DNA of 45,747 nucleotides. Origin: Candidatus Obscuribacterales bacterium. GTDB taxonomy: Bacteria > Cyanobacteriota > Vampirovibrionia > Obscuribacterales > Obscuribacteraceae. Position numbers and translations under genes: made by a program. Shown in pieces: positions 25,153 through 34,240 of the stretch. How positions within the stretch are numbered: the first letter of the stretch is position 1; the number at the start of each line of letters is the position of its first letter. The notes below the pieces were generated by a model that searched no databases, was not told where the DNA came from, and was given only the letters and a program-made list of their open reading frames with translations. Location: positions 1 to 45,747 of the forward strand of contig JAGVKB010000152.1 of the NCBI GenBank assembly GCA_020050835.1, written 5' to 3'.

Positions 25153-27450
25153 TCAAGTACTCAAGTTTTTCTTTTGCGATCCGAAAAACTTTCGAATCCA
25201 GTAGGCTAGCAGCGCGAGCGCTGTACCGGTGCTAATGCACATTCCGAGCAGAAACCCCGGTGGTCTGTATTCAAAAATGATTCGTCCCTGACCGGCAGGC
25301 AGTCGAACGCCCATGATAAGATGATCGACCAATTCCACTGGCAAAGTTCGACTGCCGATTCGTGCGTGCCAGCCAGGATCCCACACTTCAGCTACGACTA
25401 ATCGAGCCGGCCGATCGGACCTCCAATCGATTACCCAATGACCAGGGACTTGCTCGACGATTCGCAGTCCATCGCCGGAGAATTCTCCTTTCCTCACAGA
25501 GATCGGGACCGGTCCCGATGCGGTGCTGATTTCAATGTCATTGCTCTGCCAGCGCACCACTGGCAGAGCTGTTTGTCGCTCGTAGATGCGCGCATCCTGT
25601 CCACAATAAGCCAGCCGCCAATTAGGGATGGGTGCCGGCTCATGAGGACCTGCCACCACCCACCGAACAGCCAAGAGATCCAGCAGCGGATGGGACCAGT
25701 TCGCGATCGGTTCGAAAGCTAAAGACTTGACCGGCGCGAGCGATGAGTATGCGTTTGCGAAACGTTCGAGCTGTACCGGATCATCGCCTCTCAGGTCGCG
25801 TATGCTATAGACCATTGCTGCGTTAGGACGCAACGAGTATCCCAATCCCGCTGTGCGCTCCGCTCGTTGCCTGAGGAATTCGGTGGCTCCGGTCGCCGGA
25901 TAAAAGGATTGGACTGGCACTCCTGGAACCAGCTTACCGTGTGCCAGAAGCAGATCAGTTGCCACCAGAAGAAGAAGGACAGGCCAGAGCCGCCTCCGCC
26001 AGCGAGTTGAGAGCGAAAGCGATCCGGTCAGCAAAATAGCAATACAGGTTCCACCAGCTATTTGAGCGATCTGTCCAGACAATAATTCGTGGGTCGCCCA
26101 GTTTGGCTCGAAAATGCACCATCCGATTCCGAACATGGCTATTAGCAAAAGGCAGCCTATACCTAGTGAACGTCCGTGTCCTGAAAGCCAACGGTGACAA
26201 CCGGCACCAGCTAAGAGAGCCAGGCCCAGCTCGACAAAAAACAACAGTCGATGATGGAGCACCCGGTTCAAAACAGGAAGACTTTTCAACAGGTAATAGG
26301 GACCTGGCAAATGGTAGGCGGTAATCAGGCAGAGCAGCAGCAGGGCTGAGACAGCGAACCAGCGACGGTTTCTGACTGACAACAACAGTCCGCTTACAGA
26401 TAAAACTATCGGTGCGATGCCGACGTACACTGCTGTTGCTAACGAATCGAATGGACCCCACCAGGTTCCGGCCGCTGGGTCTCCATATAGATCGGGCAAG
26501 ATCAGGCGGAAGGGAAGTTTGAGCAGCAGTCCGAGTTCCGGTTCGGAACCAAGCGAAAACTGTTTCCACCTGGCACTTTCCAGTATAGAGTGAAGGACTG
26601 GAATGACATAGATTGCTGAAAGAGTAGCGGCCAACAGCCAGCCTCCTACCAACCCAATTGACACTCTGATAATGGCGGTCGGACCGGTTGGTACGCTAGG
26701 CTGCTCTCCTTGAGAGGAAGCTCCTCTAAGGAAAAGATAGAGTGCTGACACCATTGCCGTATGAATAACTGTCTCAGGATGCCCGGACATAAGCTGCAAA
26801 GCGCCAATGATCCCCACGCTCAGCCAGCTTCCACGCCCGTTGGCTAGACGTTCGACTGCCCAAAGTAAGAATGGAACCAGCGCAATCGCACTACCGATTG
26901 GAAAGTCGAGGAAAGATACGAACAGACCGGAGAGCGGAAAGATAATCGCTGCCAGAGCGGCACTTCTGCTGCACAAGCCGAGCTCGCGCGCCAATGCCCA
27001 GGTACCCGCTCCCGCCACCACAAATTTGATCCAGGGAAGGAGATTCAATCCGAGCTGAACTGGCAGGAATGCGAATAAAATGTTGAGCGGAAACAAAGGT
27101 GCACTCTGCCCGTTGCTCCAGAAAGGAGTACCGCTGAATTGGTACGGATTCCAGAAAGGCGGACGCCCGGCGCGAAGCTCCTGCCGCAGAAACATGAGCC
27201 ATGGTTCAATTGCGCACAGGATGTCGTATGACTGAGGGTTGATCCGGTAGCCACTTTGACTGCCCTGCCATGGTGGCATGGTGGAGAGCAATCCGGCTGG
27301 GCTGATGACTCCAGTCGGCAGTTGAAGCGAGGGAGTGAGCAGTAGCATGGCAGTGAGTCCAAGCAGCGCTATTATGCGTGCGAGCTCCCCCCTGCTGAAA
27401 AAAATCCCGCCCAAGCTAAGTAAAGAAAGCAGCGCTAGAGCGGGATTCAC
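25153..27450 (-). CDS. YfhO-like polytopic membrane protein
   Basis: 765 aa with a GTG start that overlaps the stop of the upstream gene (GTGA). About a dozen membrane helices fill residues 1-520, and a beta-rich extracytoplasmic domain follows, with one last helix near 735-755. Characteristic family-like motifs are the early PPFWNPYQFSGTPFWSN segment (97-113) and SGHPETVIHT (222-231). YfhO proteins belong to the GT-C-like group that moves or transfers sugars on surface polymers such as lipoteichoic acid. As the last gene of the glycan cluster it is probably a membrane glycosyltransferase acting outside the cytoplasm. Confidence 0.8.
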   Translation of the reverse strand: MNPALALLSLLSLGGIFFSRGELARIIALLGLTAMLLLTPSLQLPTGVISPAGLLSTMPPWQGSQSGYRINPQSYDILCAIEPWLMFLRQELRAGRPPFWNPYQFSGTPFWSNGQSAPLFPLNILFAFLPVQLGLNLLPWIKFVVAGAGTWALARELGLCSRSAALAAIIFPLSGLFVSFLDFPIGSAIALVPFLLWAVERLANGRGSWLSVGIIGALQLMSGHPETVIHTAMVSALYLFLRGASSQGEQPSVPTGPTAIIRVSIGLVGGWLLAATLSAIYVIPVLHSILESARWKQFSLGSEPELGLLLKLPFRLILPDLYGDPAAGTWWGPFDSLATAVYVGIAPIVLSVSGLLLSVRNRRWFAVSALLLLCLITAYHLPGPYYLLKSLPVLNRVLHHRLLFFVELGLALLAGAGCHRWLSGHGRSLGIGCLLLIAMFGIGWCIFEPNWATHELLSGQIAQIAGGTCIAILLTGSLSLSTRWRRRLWPVLLLLVATDLLLAHGKLVPGVPVQSFYPATGATEFLRQRAERTAGLGYSLRPNAAMVYSIRDLRGDDPVQLERFANAYSSLAPVKSLAFEPIANWSHPLLDLLAVRWVVAGPHEPAPIPNWRLAYCGQDARIYERQTALPVVRWQSNDIEISTASGPVPISVRKGEFSGDGLRIVEQVPGHWVIDWRSDRPARLVVAEVWDPGWHARIGSRTLPVELVDHLIMGVRLPAGQGRIIFEYRPPGFLLGMCISTGTALALLAYWIRKFFGSQKKNLST

Positions 27451-28961
27451 GTTCTAATGCCATTCTCGCACTTGGTGGTCAGGTTTGCCCTTGCTTGATC
27501 AGCCAGAGCTGCAAATGCGCTTTCGGTATCCCAATAGTCACGATATTTCTCGTAAATTCTAATTGTCCAAGCTTGATTGTCGTACTGTGGTTTCGAGAAG
27601 CGCCTGTATTCTGCGGTCACTCCTGGCACTCTATGGAAGTCGACAGACCGCGACATGCGGATCCAGAGGTCCCAGTCTTCTAAGAACTCTAGTGTCTCGT
27701 CGAAGGGCCCTGAGAGTTCGAATAGCTCTCTGCGAAACATGGCGCACATGAAAGCGATAAAGTTTTCTCTATCTAGTCTTTCGCGATCGAAATCAGTTCC
27801 GTTGAACAGTCTCCTTTCGCTGGCAGGTATCCATGCATCACCGGCCCAGCGATAGTCGCATGTCTCACAATCACTGTAGGCAAACTGCTCTCCTGCCGTC
27901 TCAAGATAGTTTGCCAGCTTTTCGAGGTGCTGCGCGTAGAAAATATCATCGTCATCGAGAAAGTTGACGTATTTCCCCTTCGCTGCGCGCAGACCGGAGT
28001 TGGCTGCTACAGCTCGTCCGAGCGGCTCGACGTGACAGATGTGCTGAATACGCAGGTAGCCGTGGAATTCGTCCAGTATCCGTGTGATGTCTTCTCCGCC
28101 ATCGTTAACTACTACCACTTCGATGTTTCGATAAGTTTGGGTCAGAATGCTGGCAATCGCTTCACGCAACAGAAGTGGCCGATTTCGTGTACGAATAATT
28201 ACGGAGACCAATGGCGGTAAATCGTGCCCACTGGCGGGAAGGAATTGCTTGACGGTAAACGTCTCGATCGGGTGCCCCCAGATCTCCCGGGACTCCATTA
28301 AGTAATAGCCCTCGGCGTACAGGCAGCCGGGTGACACGGTTAGAGAGCGATATCGGTTCAGGCTGATTGCACAGTCAGCATATGGGTAATACTTGAGCTG
28401 GCTGTGGTAGCAGTTGCTGGCCTCGCGTTTCTTCTCAATCACCGCAGTTATGTCGACCAATGTGTTGATGTTAACCGGGCGGTTGTAGTCGTAGAACGCG
28501 ACTTTACAACCAATCATGGTCTTCTGCACCACCTGCCAGACCAGTCGGGCTGTTGCACGGTGGTCCGGGTGAAATTCGTGTGGGGACGGGGCATACACAA
28601 GCGTCGGCTGGTATTCTCTAAACAAGCTGCACAGCCGATCCGAGATATGGTGAGCCTGTGCCAGTCCTCTGTCCGGTGCATTCCAGAACTCGATGTCGGT
28701 AATTCCTAGAATTGTGGTGGCATGTTTTGCTTCATTCTGCCGCAACTGCACATATTCATCGTGTGAATACTCTGCTCTGGTATCAGCTTCGGCGCCGTCA
28801 GTCAGAAATACTACTTTGACCGGATCCCCGTTCATGACATGAAGAGCCAGGGATCCTCCGCTTGTCAGAGATTCATCATCGGGATGTGGTGACAACAACA
28901 ACACCTTGTGACCGGTAAGATCAGTGGTGGTAAACGGGTAGTATTGGCTTTCGTCGTCCAT
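27447..28961 (-). CDS. PIG-L deacetylase / family 2 glycosyltransferase fusion
   Basis: 504 aa from the ATG at 28961, chosen because AGGA and GAGG lie at suitable distances upstream; the frame is open to 29021. Residues about 18-240 form a PIG-L/LmbE domain with SPHPDDES (24-31) and SPHEFHPDHRA (126-136), the metal-binding signatures of sugar N-deacetylases. Residues about 250-460 form a GT2 domain: LVSVIIRTRNRP, VVNDGGED, FLDDDDI (the metal/nucleotide-binding aspartates near 336-339) and LEDWDLW. One protein could thus deacetylate an amino sugar and extend the glycan. Tightly packed between YfhO and the GNAT gene. Confidence 0.88.
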   Translation of the reverse strand: MDDESQYYPFTTTDLTGHKVLLLSPHPDDESLTSGGSLALHVMNGDPVKVVFLTDGAEADTRAEYSHDEYVQLRQNEAKHATTILGITDIEFWNAPDRGLAQAHHISDRLCSLFREYQPTLVYAPSPHEFHPDHRATARLVWQVVQKTMIGCKVAFYDYNRPVNINTLVDITAVIEKKREASNCYHSQLKYYPYADCAISLNRYRSLTVSPGCLYAEGYYLMESREIWGHPIETFTVKQFLPASGHDLPPLVSVIIRTRNRPLLLREAIASILTQTYRNIEVVVVNDGGEDITRILDEFHGYLRIQHICHVEPLGRAVAANSGLRAAKGKYVNFLDDDDIFYAQHLEKLANYLETAGEQFAYSDCETCDYRWAGDAWIPASERRLFNGTDFDRERLDRENFIAFMCAMFRRELFELSGPFDETLEFLEDWDLWIRMSRSVDFHRVPGVTAEYRRFSKPQYDNQAWTIRIYEKYRDYWDTESAFAALADQARANLTTKCENGIRT

Positions 28962-29001
28962 TGACCTCATTCCTGCTGAAAGACTTTTTGCTGACTTGCC
29001 G

Positions 29002-30030
29002 TCACACCAGGTCCGAATCACCCATTGTGAAATAGAAACTCTCGAGAAGCTTCCTTTCGTCCAGCGCTGGATTGAAGGAGATGGAAGTCATATGCAATTT
29101 CTGTGGGTGTTCGCCCATGACCCAGCCTCTCTGCTCAAGGATCTCGGCAGCTTGCAGGTCTTGTGCCAGCCACAGTTCCAGTCTGTCTACTTGATTCTCT
29201 TGCGCTATCTTTTCGGCGGCATCATCCAGAGCGATTAGTGAGTGCTGATCTTCGCCATCCCAGAGCAGATCTATCCATTGCAGCACATTCCCGGCGCGCT
29301 TAAGCACTGCCCAAGCGTTAATATCGTTACCTTTGCCTGCGGTTAATTGAACATAGTCGTGATTGGGCCTGCTAAGATAGCGTCGCAAAAGCCGCTCGCT
29401 ATTGCGCACAACCGCCACCTGATAGCGGTGTTCAGAGCGCTTCCACAGCGCATCGATGGTTTTCGACTCACAGTCCTGGCTGACCTCGTAACGTTTCCAC
29501 CATAACCGCTTTGCACCAACTGTTCTGCTCCAGACGGGAACAGGAACTGGAGCGGCGTATCCTAAGCGATCTCGACCCATTTCCATATGACGAGTGCCTG
29601 GGAATCCAAACAAGAAGCTAATCTTGTCCACCTGACCATATCGACGATAGAAGTCTTGCACAGTTGCGGTGAACACGCGCTTTTCCTGCGTGCCATGGCG
29701 TTTGAGGCGATAGACATCCATCGCCTGACCGGCGCAGTGGATATCTGCAAAGACTTTTACCCAGTGCCGGTTGACTCCGAAGTGAGCGATCAGCTCACCG
29801 GCCTGGTCGATTGCGACAGTTATCCAACAATCGTTCGCTTCGGGCTGGAACTTCCAACACCACTCTTCGAGCGGGCGTTGTTGTCCAAAAATTTCATTGA
29901 AGCCTCGATTGATGGCTGGTCCGTCGCCATGCTGGTACGGACGGACGAGAAAACCCTCCTCCTGCAGAACTGCTGCCGGGTCGTTCAAACTCACTACAGC
30001 GACCGCTCCTGCTCCCGGCAACTCATGCAT
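29002..30030 (-). CDS. GNAT-family acyltransferase
   Basis: 342 aa, no signal peptide. A GNAT-like N-terminal core opens FLVRPYQHGDGPAINRGFNE, followed by WCWKFQPE and a strand IDQAGELIAHFGVN typical of the acetyl-CoA-binding fold, and a FLFGFPGTRHMEMG segment seen in related glycan-cluster acetyltransferases. The C-terminal half looks like a second degenerate GNAT fold. It overlaps the upstream GT2 gene by 8 bp, and is probably co-translated. It may acetylate a sugar in the glycan, perhaps an amino group exposed by the PIG-L domain of its neighbour; that pairing is inference. Confidence 0.7.
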   Translation of the reverse strand: MHELPGAGAVAVVSLNDPAAVLQEEGFLVRPYQHGDGPAINRGFNEIFGQQRPLEEWCWKFQPEANDCWITVAIDQAGELIAHFGVNRHWVKVFADIHCAGQAMDVYRLKRHGTQEKRVFTATVQDFYRRYGQVDKISFLFGFPGTRHMEMGRDRLGYAAPVPVPVWSRTVGAKRLWWKRYEVSQDCESKTIDALWKRSEHRYQVAVVRNSERLLRRYLSRPNHDYVQLTAGKGNDINAWAVLKRAGNVLQWIDLLWDGEDQHSLIALDDAAEKIAQENQVDRLELWLAQDLQAAEILEQRGWVMGEHPQKLHMTSISFNPALDERKLLESFYFTMGDSDLV

Positions 30031-31147
30031 ACCCGATTCCTCCTTGCACTACTTCACGCGTACCAAGCTTTACTTCAAATCTAAAATGTTGCAACTCTGT
30101 CCCTAGATCGTCGAGAGTTTGCAGGCAATAAGTTCCCGGTGACATATGGTCCCACAGATCTGCCGACAATTCCCAGTTGCCGCTGTCGCTCACATGAGCG
30201 CCGGCTGCCGGGAAGCCTGTCATCAGCGGAGAGAGCTCGATCCAGCGGCAAGTTGATGGTACCAAAGTTGCAAGCGCGATGTTGATCTCGGAGCGAGCGC
30301 CGGCCAGTAGATGGGCATTAGCGCGCGCCGGCGGAAGATTGTTAGGCAGCCGGTCCAGTAATGACGTCAACAGTTCACCGTAATAGCGTTTTTGAAATCT
30401 TTTGGTGGAGGAGGCACACCAGATAACAGCCTGACTTTCTTTGACTGCGCTTTGATTGTAAAGATGAACCGCTTCAGCTGCCGGCACGTAGTACGACTTT
30501 AAGCCTTTCTGTTGCAGGCGTAGCAGCCAATCCGTCTCTTCGTAATAGAGTTTGAAGCCGTCATCGAATGGACCGGTCCGATTCCACGAGTCTCTCCTGA
30601 CTCCCAGGAGCGCCCCGCTCAGTGCCGAACTGCGAAGTATCTGAGTCGCAGTCCAATGCTTGTAGGCGTGCCGGCGCCAGTGAGCGCGAGCCTTTGCCAT
30701 CCAGTGTTCGCCCGTGCCGGAAAGGCGTCGCCACATTTCACTTATGAGTTGGCGATCCTCCGTCGGTGGCAAGACCACTGTCTTATCTCGGTCCCAGTAA
30801 AACTTGGGGCCGACAGCAGCGGCGCCTTGGCTCAGAGCCTGCACTAATAGCCCGATGCAGCCCGGCAACACTTCGACATCGCAGTTCATGAAGAAAAGAA
30901 TGTCGGCATCGGTATCTCTGACGCCGAGATTCAGGGCACCGGCGTAACCGAGATTGCTGCCAGGATCGATCCAACGAACCGGCAGTCCACGCAAAGCCAC
31001 TCGGTCAGCTTCGGTGCTCCCGTTATCCACAACGATTAAATCCGCCTGGAGATGACATTTTGATAGCTCTGCCTGCAAAGCCGCGACAGCACCGGCCAAC
31101 AAATGGGCGGTATGGTAATGAACAAGGATGATTGCAATACGCGTCAT
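30023..31147 (-). CDS. family 2 glycosyltransferase (rhamnosyltransferase-like)
   Basis: 374 aa. The GT2 (GT-A) fold is at residues about 3-260: IAIILVHYHTAHLL, LIVVDNGSTEAD, LGYAGALNLGVRDTDADI and FFMNCDVEVLPG, with the Asp-containing metal motif in NCD; YEETDWLLRLQQKG gives the catalytic-base region. This pattern matches the WcaA/rhamnosyltransferase group. The last 100 residues are an extra beta-rich region with no recognised family. No signal peptide, so it acts at the cytoplasmic face. Follows the GT4 gene by 25 bp. Confidence 0.85.
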   Translation of the reverse strand: MTRIAIILVHYHTAHLLAGAVAALQAELSKCHLQADLIVVDNGSTEADRVALRGLPVRWIDPGSNLGYAGALNLGVRDTDADILFFMNCDVEVLPGCIGLLVQALSQGAAAVGPKFYWDRDKTVVLPPTEDRQLISEMWRRLSGTGEHWMAKARAHWRRHAYKHWTATQILRSSALSGALLGVRRDSWNRTGPFDDGFKLYYEETDWLLRLQQKGLKSYYVPAAEAVHLYNQSAVKESQAVIWCASSTKRFQKRYYGELLTSLLDRLPNNLPPARANAHLLAGARSEINIALATLVPSTCRWIELSPLMTGFPAAGAHVSDSGNWELSADLWDHMSPGTYCLQTLDDLGTELQHFRFEVKLGTREVVQGGIGYA

Positions 31148-31172
31148 GACTTCGTGCTTACCACTAACTCCT

Positions 31173-32177
31173 TTAACTCCTTGCCGCTTCCTGAGCCCAG
31201 TGGATCGCCTCTGCCAATTGTCTGGCGATCAAGCGCGGATAGAACCTTCTAGCGGCGCCATAGCCCAGGCTACGTGACTTTCGCCACCGGAGACGATCGT
31301 CGAGGATATGCGCTGCTTCAGCAGCAAAGGCCCGAGCATCCCGGGGTGCAACTAGCGTTAGATCGCCTTTGCCGATAAATTCTGTCGCCGGAATTCTCGA
31401 GGCGACCGCCGGAACTTTTGATACCATCGCCTCTAGCAGCGGCAGTCCAAAGCCTTCCATCGGAAGTGACGGAAACATCATGAGGTCACACTTGCGCAGC
31501 TGTCGAGCGAGAGCTTGGGAAGGCAGGCGAAAAAGGTATACGTCTGGTTCAAGAATTCTTCGTTCTTCTGCCGTCAGCGGAAGTGACGAGCTCCTCACCA
31601 CCTTGCAGGAGCGACCAGCGGCACGCAGTTCAAGCACTGCCTCCAGTGCGGTTGTGACTCCCTTTACCTCGGCCTCAAAGATTCCTGGAATGAATATCCA
31701 CGGACATTTGCGCGGACCATAACGAAGAGACGGACGGAAGGAAAAGTCAACTGGTGGTGGCACAACGCGTGATTCACGACCGAAACGCTCCGAGAGAAAG
31801 TTGGCTAGATGTGGAGTGACAACTAGTGCTGGAATCTTGCGGGAGTAGGCTGCCTCTATCTGTGGCAGCTCAGCTGCAAGATGAGCCAGGTCTCCTTCGT
31901 ATCCCTGGCAAAAATGAACAAGAGGTCCCAGATTCATGGCTTCCGCAATCGGAATCGTAGCGAAATATGTTGCAATTACCAGGTCCTGCGGACCGATTTT
32001 GGGCTGCTCTTGATCATAGTTGAAATAGGTACCGTGAAATTGGACCCAGTTGGGTTTTGGACCACACCCAAGTACACTAACTTCATGTCCCTGCATCTGC
32101 AATAGCTGGGCATGCTGAAAGACGACTTTGACACCACCGCCTAATTCCGGATGCAGCAGGACGTACGCAACCTTCAT
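31173..32177 (-). CDS. family 4 glycosyltransferase (GT-B fold)
   Basis: 334 aa. The N-terminal domain begins MKVAYVLLHPELGGGVKVVF with the glycine-rich loop typical of GT4 enzymes. The C-terminal domain holds FPSLPMEGFGLPLLEAM, the E-x7-E donor-binding signature. The middle strand PWIFIPGIFEAEVKG is a typical start of the second Rossmann domain. A retaining glycosyltransferase using a nucleotide sugar. Its ATG overlaps the stop of the preceding gene by 4 bp, so the two are probably co-translated. Confidence 0.85.
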   Translation of the reverse strand: MKVAYVLLHPELGGGVKVVFQHAQLLQMQGHEVSVLGCGPKPNWVQFHGTYFNYDQEQPKIGPQDLVIATYFATIPIAEAMNLGPLVHFCQGYEGDLAHLAAELPQIEAAYSRKIPALVVTPHLANFLSERFGRESRVVPPPVDFSFRPSLRYGPRKCPWIFIPGIFEAEVKGVTTALEAVLELRAAGRSCKVVRSSSLPLTAEERRILEPDVYLFRLPSQALARQLRKCDLMMFPSLPMEGFGLPLLEAMVSKVPAVASRIPATEFIGKGDLTLVAPRDARAFAAEAAHILDDRLRWRKSRSLGYGAARRFYPRLIARQLAEAIHWAQEAARS

Positions 32178-33358
32178 GGTGATCCCCGACGCATCCGCTC
32201 AGCTGCCGCGCTGAGATCAGAGAGGACCTGCCCAACCGGATTCTGCTTACCAACGCGGTTGCCGCTAGCAATGCTGTTTTCAGCGTACTCCGGTGGGCTG
32301 GATTTGACAGCATATGCAGCCTCCAGCTCTTCAGTTCTAGTAGCTAGAGCTCGCCGCACCCTGGCCAGCTCTTCGATGGACTTATGCAGCTCAGACTCCC
32401 GCTCCGCCGCCCGGCGCCGCTCTTCATCCAGCTCTGCCCCCCGCTCTGTTACCAGGCGCCGCGCTTCATCTAGCTCTGCCTCCATGGTAGTCAGATGTCC
32501 TTCAACACTTTCAAGCTCGCCTACCAACCTGTTCACTTCGGACTGGGAGCTCGAGAGTTGATCATTCAGCTTCTCAGTCGTTTCAAGCGACAAGCGCATC
32601 TTTACTTGTAATTCGACATTGGCTGCGAGAATGCCGACAAAGTCGAAGTTGCCTTCGTATAGCTGTTTGATTCGATTGAGAATCTCCGGCACATGCCGGC
32701 TATCCTTACGGTGGATCAGCCCGATCTGCGAGTCCGCACAAAACGGACTGATCTCTTTCAGTAAGGATAATTTGTAATAGGGGTGATTGCGACAAACGGT
32801 CAGTGCTGATGCCAGGACCGGGCAGCTGCCGACTTCGCCCAACGGTGTCAGAGCGAGAATTGCCTTGTCGTGCTCGGTCAGCAGGCGGTCGAGCCGTCCT
32901 TCCAGCTCGTCGGAGCTCTCTAATTCAGCCGCGAGCAGAAAGAGCGGTGGGGATACCGGTCCGATCAATGCGCCCAGATCGGGTTCTGAATTCATTTCAT
33001 CTGAATCGGGCGCGAGGAAGACGAGCTTGTCGCTAGTTTGACCAGCCTCTCTCATAGAATTCTTCACCAGTTCCTGCCAGTCAACTGTTCCTTGAGTCGG
33101 TGTCGATGCGATTACGACAATTTTGTCGACTCGTGAAAGCGCGCTGCAGAAAATGGTTGACATACCTTGCGTGGCCTCTGCAGCTAGATCTACCAGCGCG
33201 AGCTTGGCTGGGTAGTAGTCCACCAATTGCTGCAGTATGAAAGTATCGATCGGGGTAAGCTGCACCGACGGTTCCAGTGGAAAACCAAGCGTAGCCTCGG
33301 CCAGCCTGAGATAATGCTGGACGGAGTTGTAAGTTTCAAAAATGGTTGCTGTTCTCAT
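32174..33358 (-). CDS. Rossmann-like domain plus coiled coil, unknown function
   Basis: 394 aa. Residues about 1-240 alternate hydrophobic strands and helices (KLALVDLAAEATQGMS, KIVVIASTPT, KLVFLAP) in a pattern like a SAM- or nucleotide-binding fold, but no catalytic signature was found. Residues about 250-350 are a heptad-patterned, very charged coiled coil (ELDEERRRAAERESELHKS). The tail is disordered. Coiled coils attached to methyltransferase-like domains occur in glycan chain-length or scaffold proteins, so a scaffold for the neighbouring glycosyltransferases is possible; that is inference. It lies between a GT2 gene (12 bp upstream) and a GT4 gene (4-bp overlap). Confidence 0.6.
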   Translation of the reverse strand: MRTATIFETYNSVQHYLRLAEATLGFPLEPSVQLTPIDTFILQQLVDYYPAKLALVDLAAEATQGMSTIFCSALSRVDKIVVIASTPTQGTVDWQELVKNSMREAGQTSDKLVFLAPDSDEMNSEPDLGALIGPVSPPLFLLAAELESSDELEGRLDRLLTEHDKAILALTPLGEVGSCPVLASALTVCRNHPYYKLSLLKEISPFCADSQIGLIHRKDSRHVPEILNRIKQLYEGNFDFVGILAANVELQVKMRLSLETTEKLNDQLSSSQSEVNRLVGELESVEGHLTTMEAELDEARRLVTERGAELDEERRRAAERESELHKSIEELARVRRALATRTEELEAAYAVKSSPPEYAENSIASGNRVGKQNPVGQVLSDLSAAAERMRRGSP

Positions 33359-33370
33359 CGTTTGCTCTTG

Positions 33371-34240
33371 CTAGATATAGCCTGTGTCGGGGTGATAGCG
33401 TAACTGTCTTGTCTTAAGTGGCTGCACATCCCTGATGCGAAGCTGGTCAAAGACTCTTTGGAGATGCTCGGTCATTTTTTTGACATCATCTTCGCCGGCA
33501 GCACGCACCCTCGACTGCTCCAATTCGTGATAGATTCCGAACACAACCGGCACAAATACTAGCTTTCGTCCAGCTGCCGCAAGATGCAGGACTAACTCCC
33601 AGTCCTCATGGGCAGGCATCTGGAAGTCTTCCGTGTAGCCGCCGGAGTCAAAAATTTGTACGCGGTCATAGAGGGCGAACGTGTCTATATAATTTCGGCT
33701 GATGATGCGATCTTGAAAGCTTTCGTTGTTGATAATCATCGAGACTTTTCCGGTTTGATCTCGATAAAGCAGGTTGCCATAAACCATAGCAGCTTGTGTT
33801 TCTACGATTGCTCGATAGAAAGTGTTGATATTGCTGCTAAGCAGCTCATTGTCGGCGTCCATAAACAGGATATGGCGATAGGTGGCTTTCAACAGGGCCA
33901 AATTGCGGACGTACACAACGTCACTATTGCGAGGAAGAGCTAGAACTCGCAATCCGGCGTTGTAGTACAGCGCTTCCAGCTGGCGTAAGAGAGTTAACGA
34001 TCCATCCCGAGACTGATCGTCGATTACCAGTACTTCAGCTGGAATCTGTAACTCCGAGAGTAATCGGACAGCATTAAGTGCTGAGAGTATTGCCCGCGGC
34101 AACACATATTCGTGATTCCAATTCGGAATCACAATTGTCAATCCGCGCGGGGGGTCTCTCAAACTTGTAACCAATGCATCTGGAATGATGCGAGGAACAG
34201 CTTTCGCCATAGCAAAATTATTCAAGATTTCGTACCCCAC
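33371..34240 (-). CDS. family 2 glycosyltransferase
   Basis: 289 aa. The GT-A fold has LTIVIPNWNHEYVLPRAI, EVLVIDDQSRDGS, and HILFMDADNELLSS with the DxD-type metal site, followed by PAHEDWELVLHLAAAG around the catalytic base. The stated ATG overlaps the upstream gene by 19 bp; an in-frame ATG at 34210 is an alternative. No membrane segment. The C-terminal residues (VKKMTEHLQRVFDQLRI) are helical. A cytoplasmic glycosyltransferase of the surface-glycan cluster; donor and acceptor unknown. Confidence 0.85.
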   Translation of the reverse strand: MGYEILNNFAMAKAVPRIIPDALVTSLRDPPRGLTIVIPNWNHEYVLPRAILSALNAVRLLSELQIPAEVLVIDDQSRDGSLTLLRQLEALYYNAGLRVLALPRNSDVVYVRNLALLKATYRHILFMDADNELLSSNINTFYRAIVETQAAMVYGNLLYRDQTGKVSMIINNESFQDRIISRNYIDTFALYDRVQIFDSGGYTEDFQMPAHEDWELVLHLAAAGRKLVFVPVVFGIYHELEQSRVRAAGEDDVKKMTEHLQRVFDQLRIRDVQPLKTRQLRYHPDTGYI

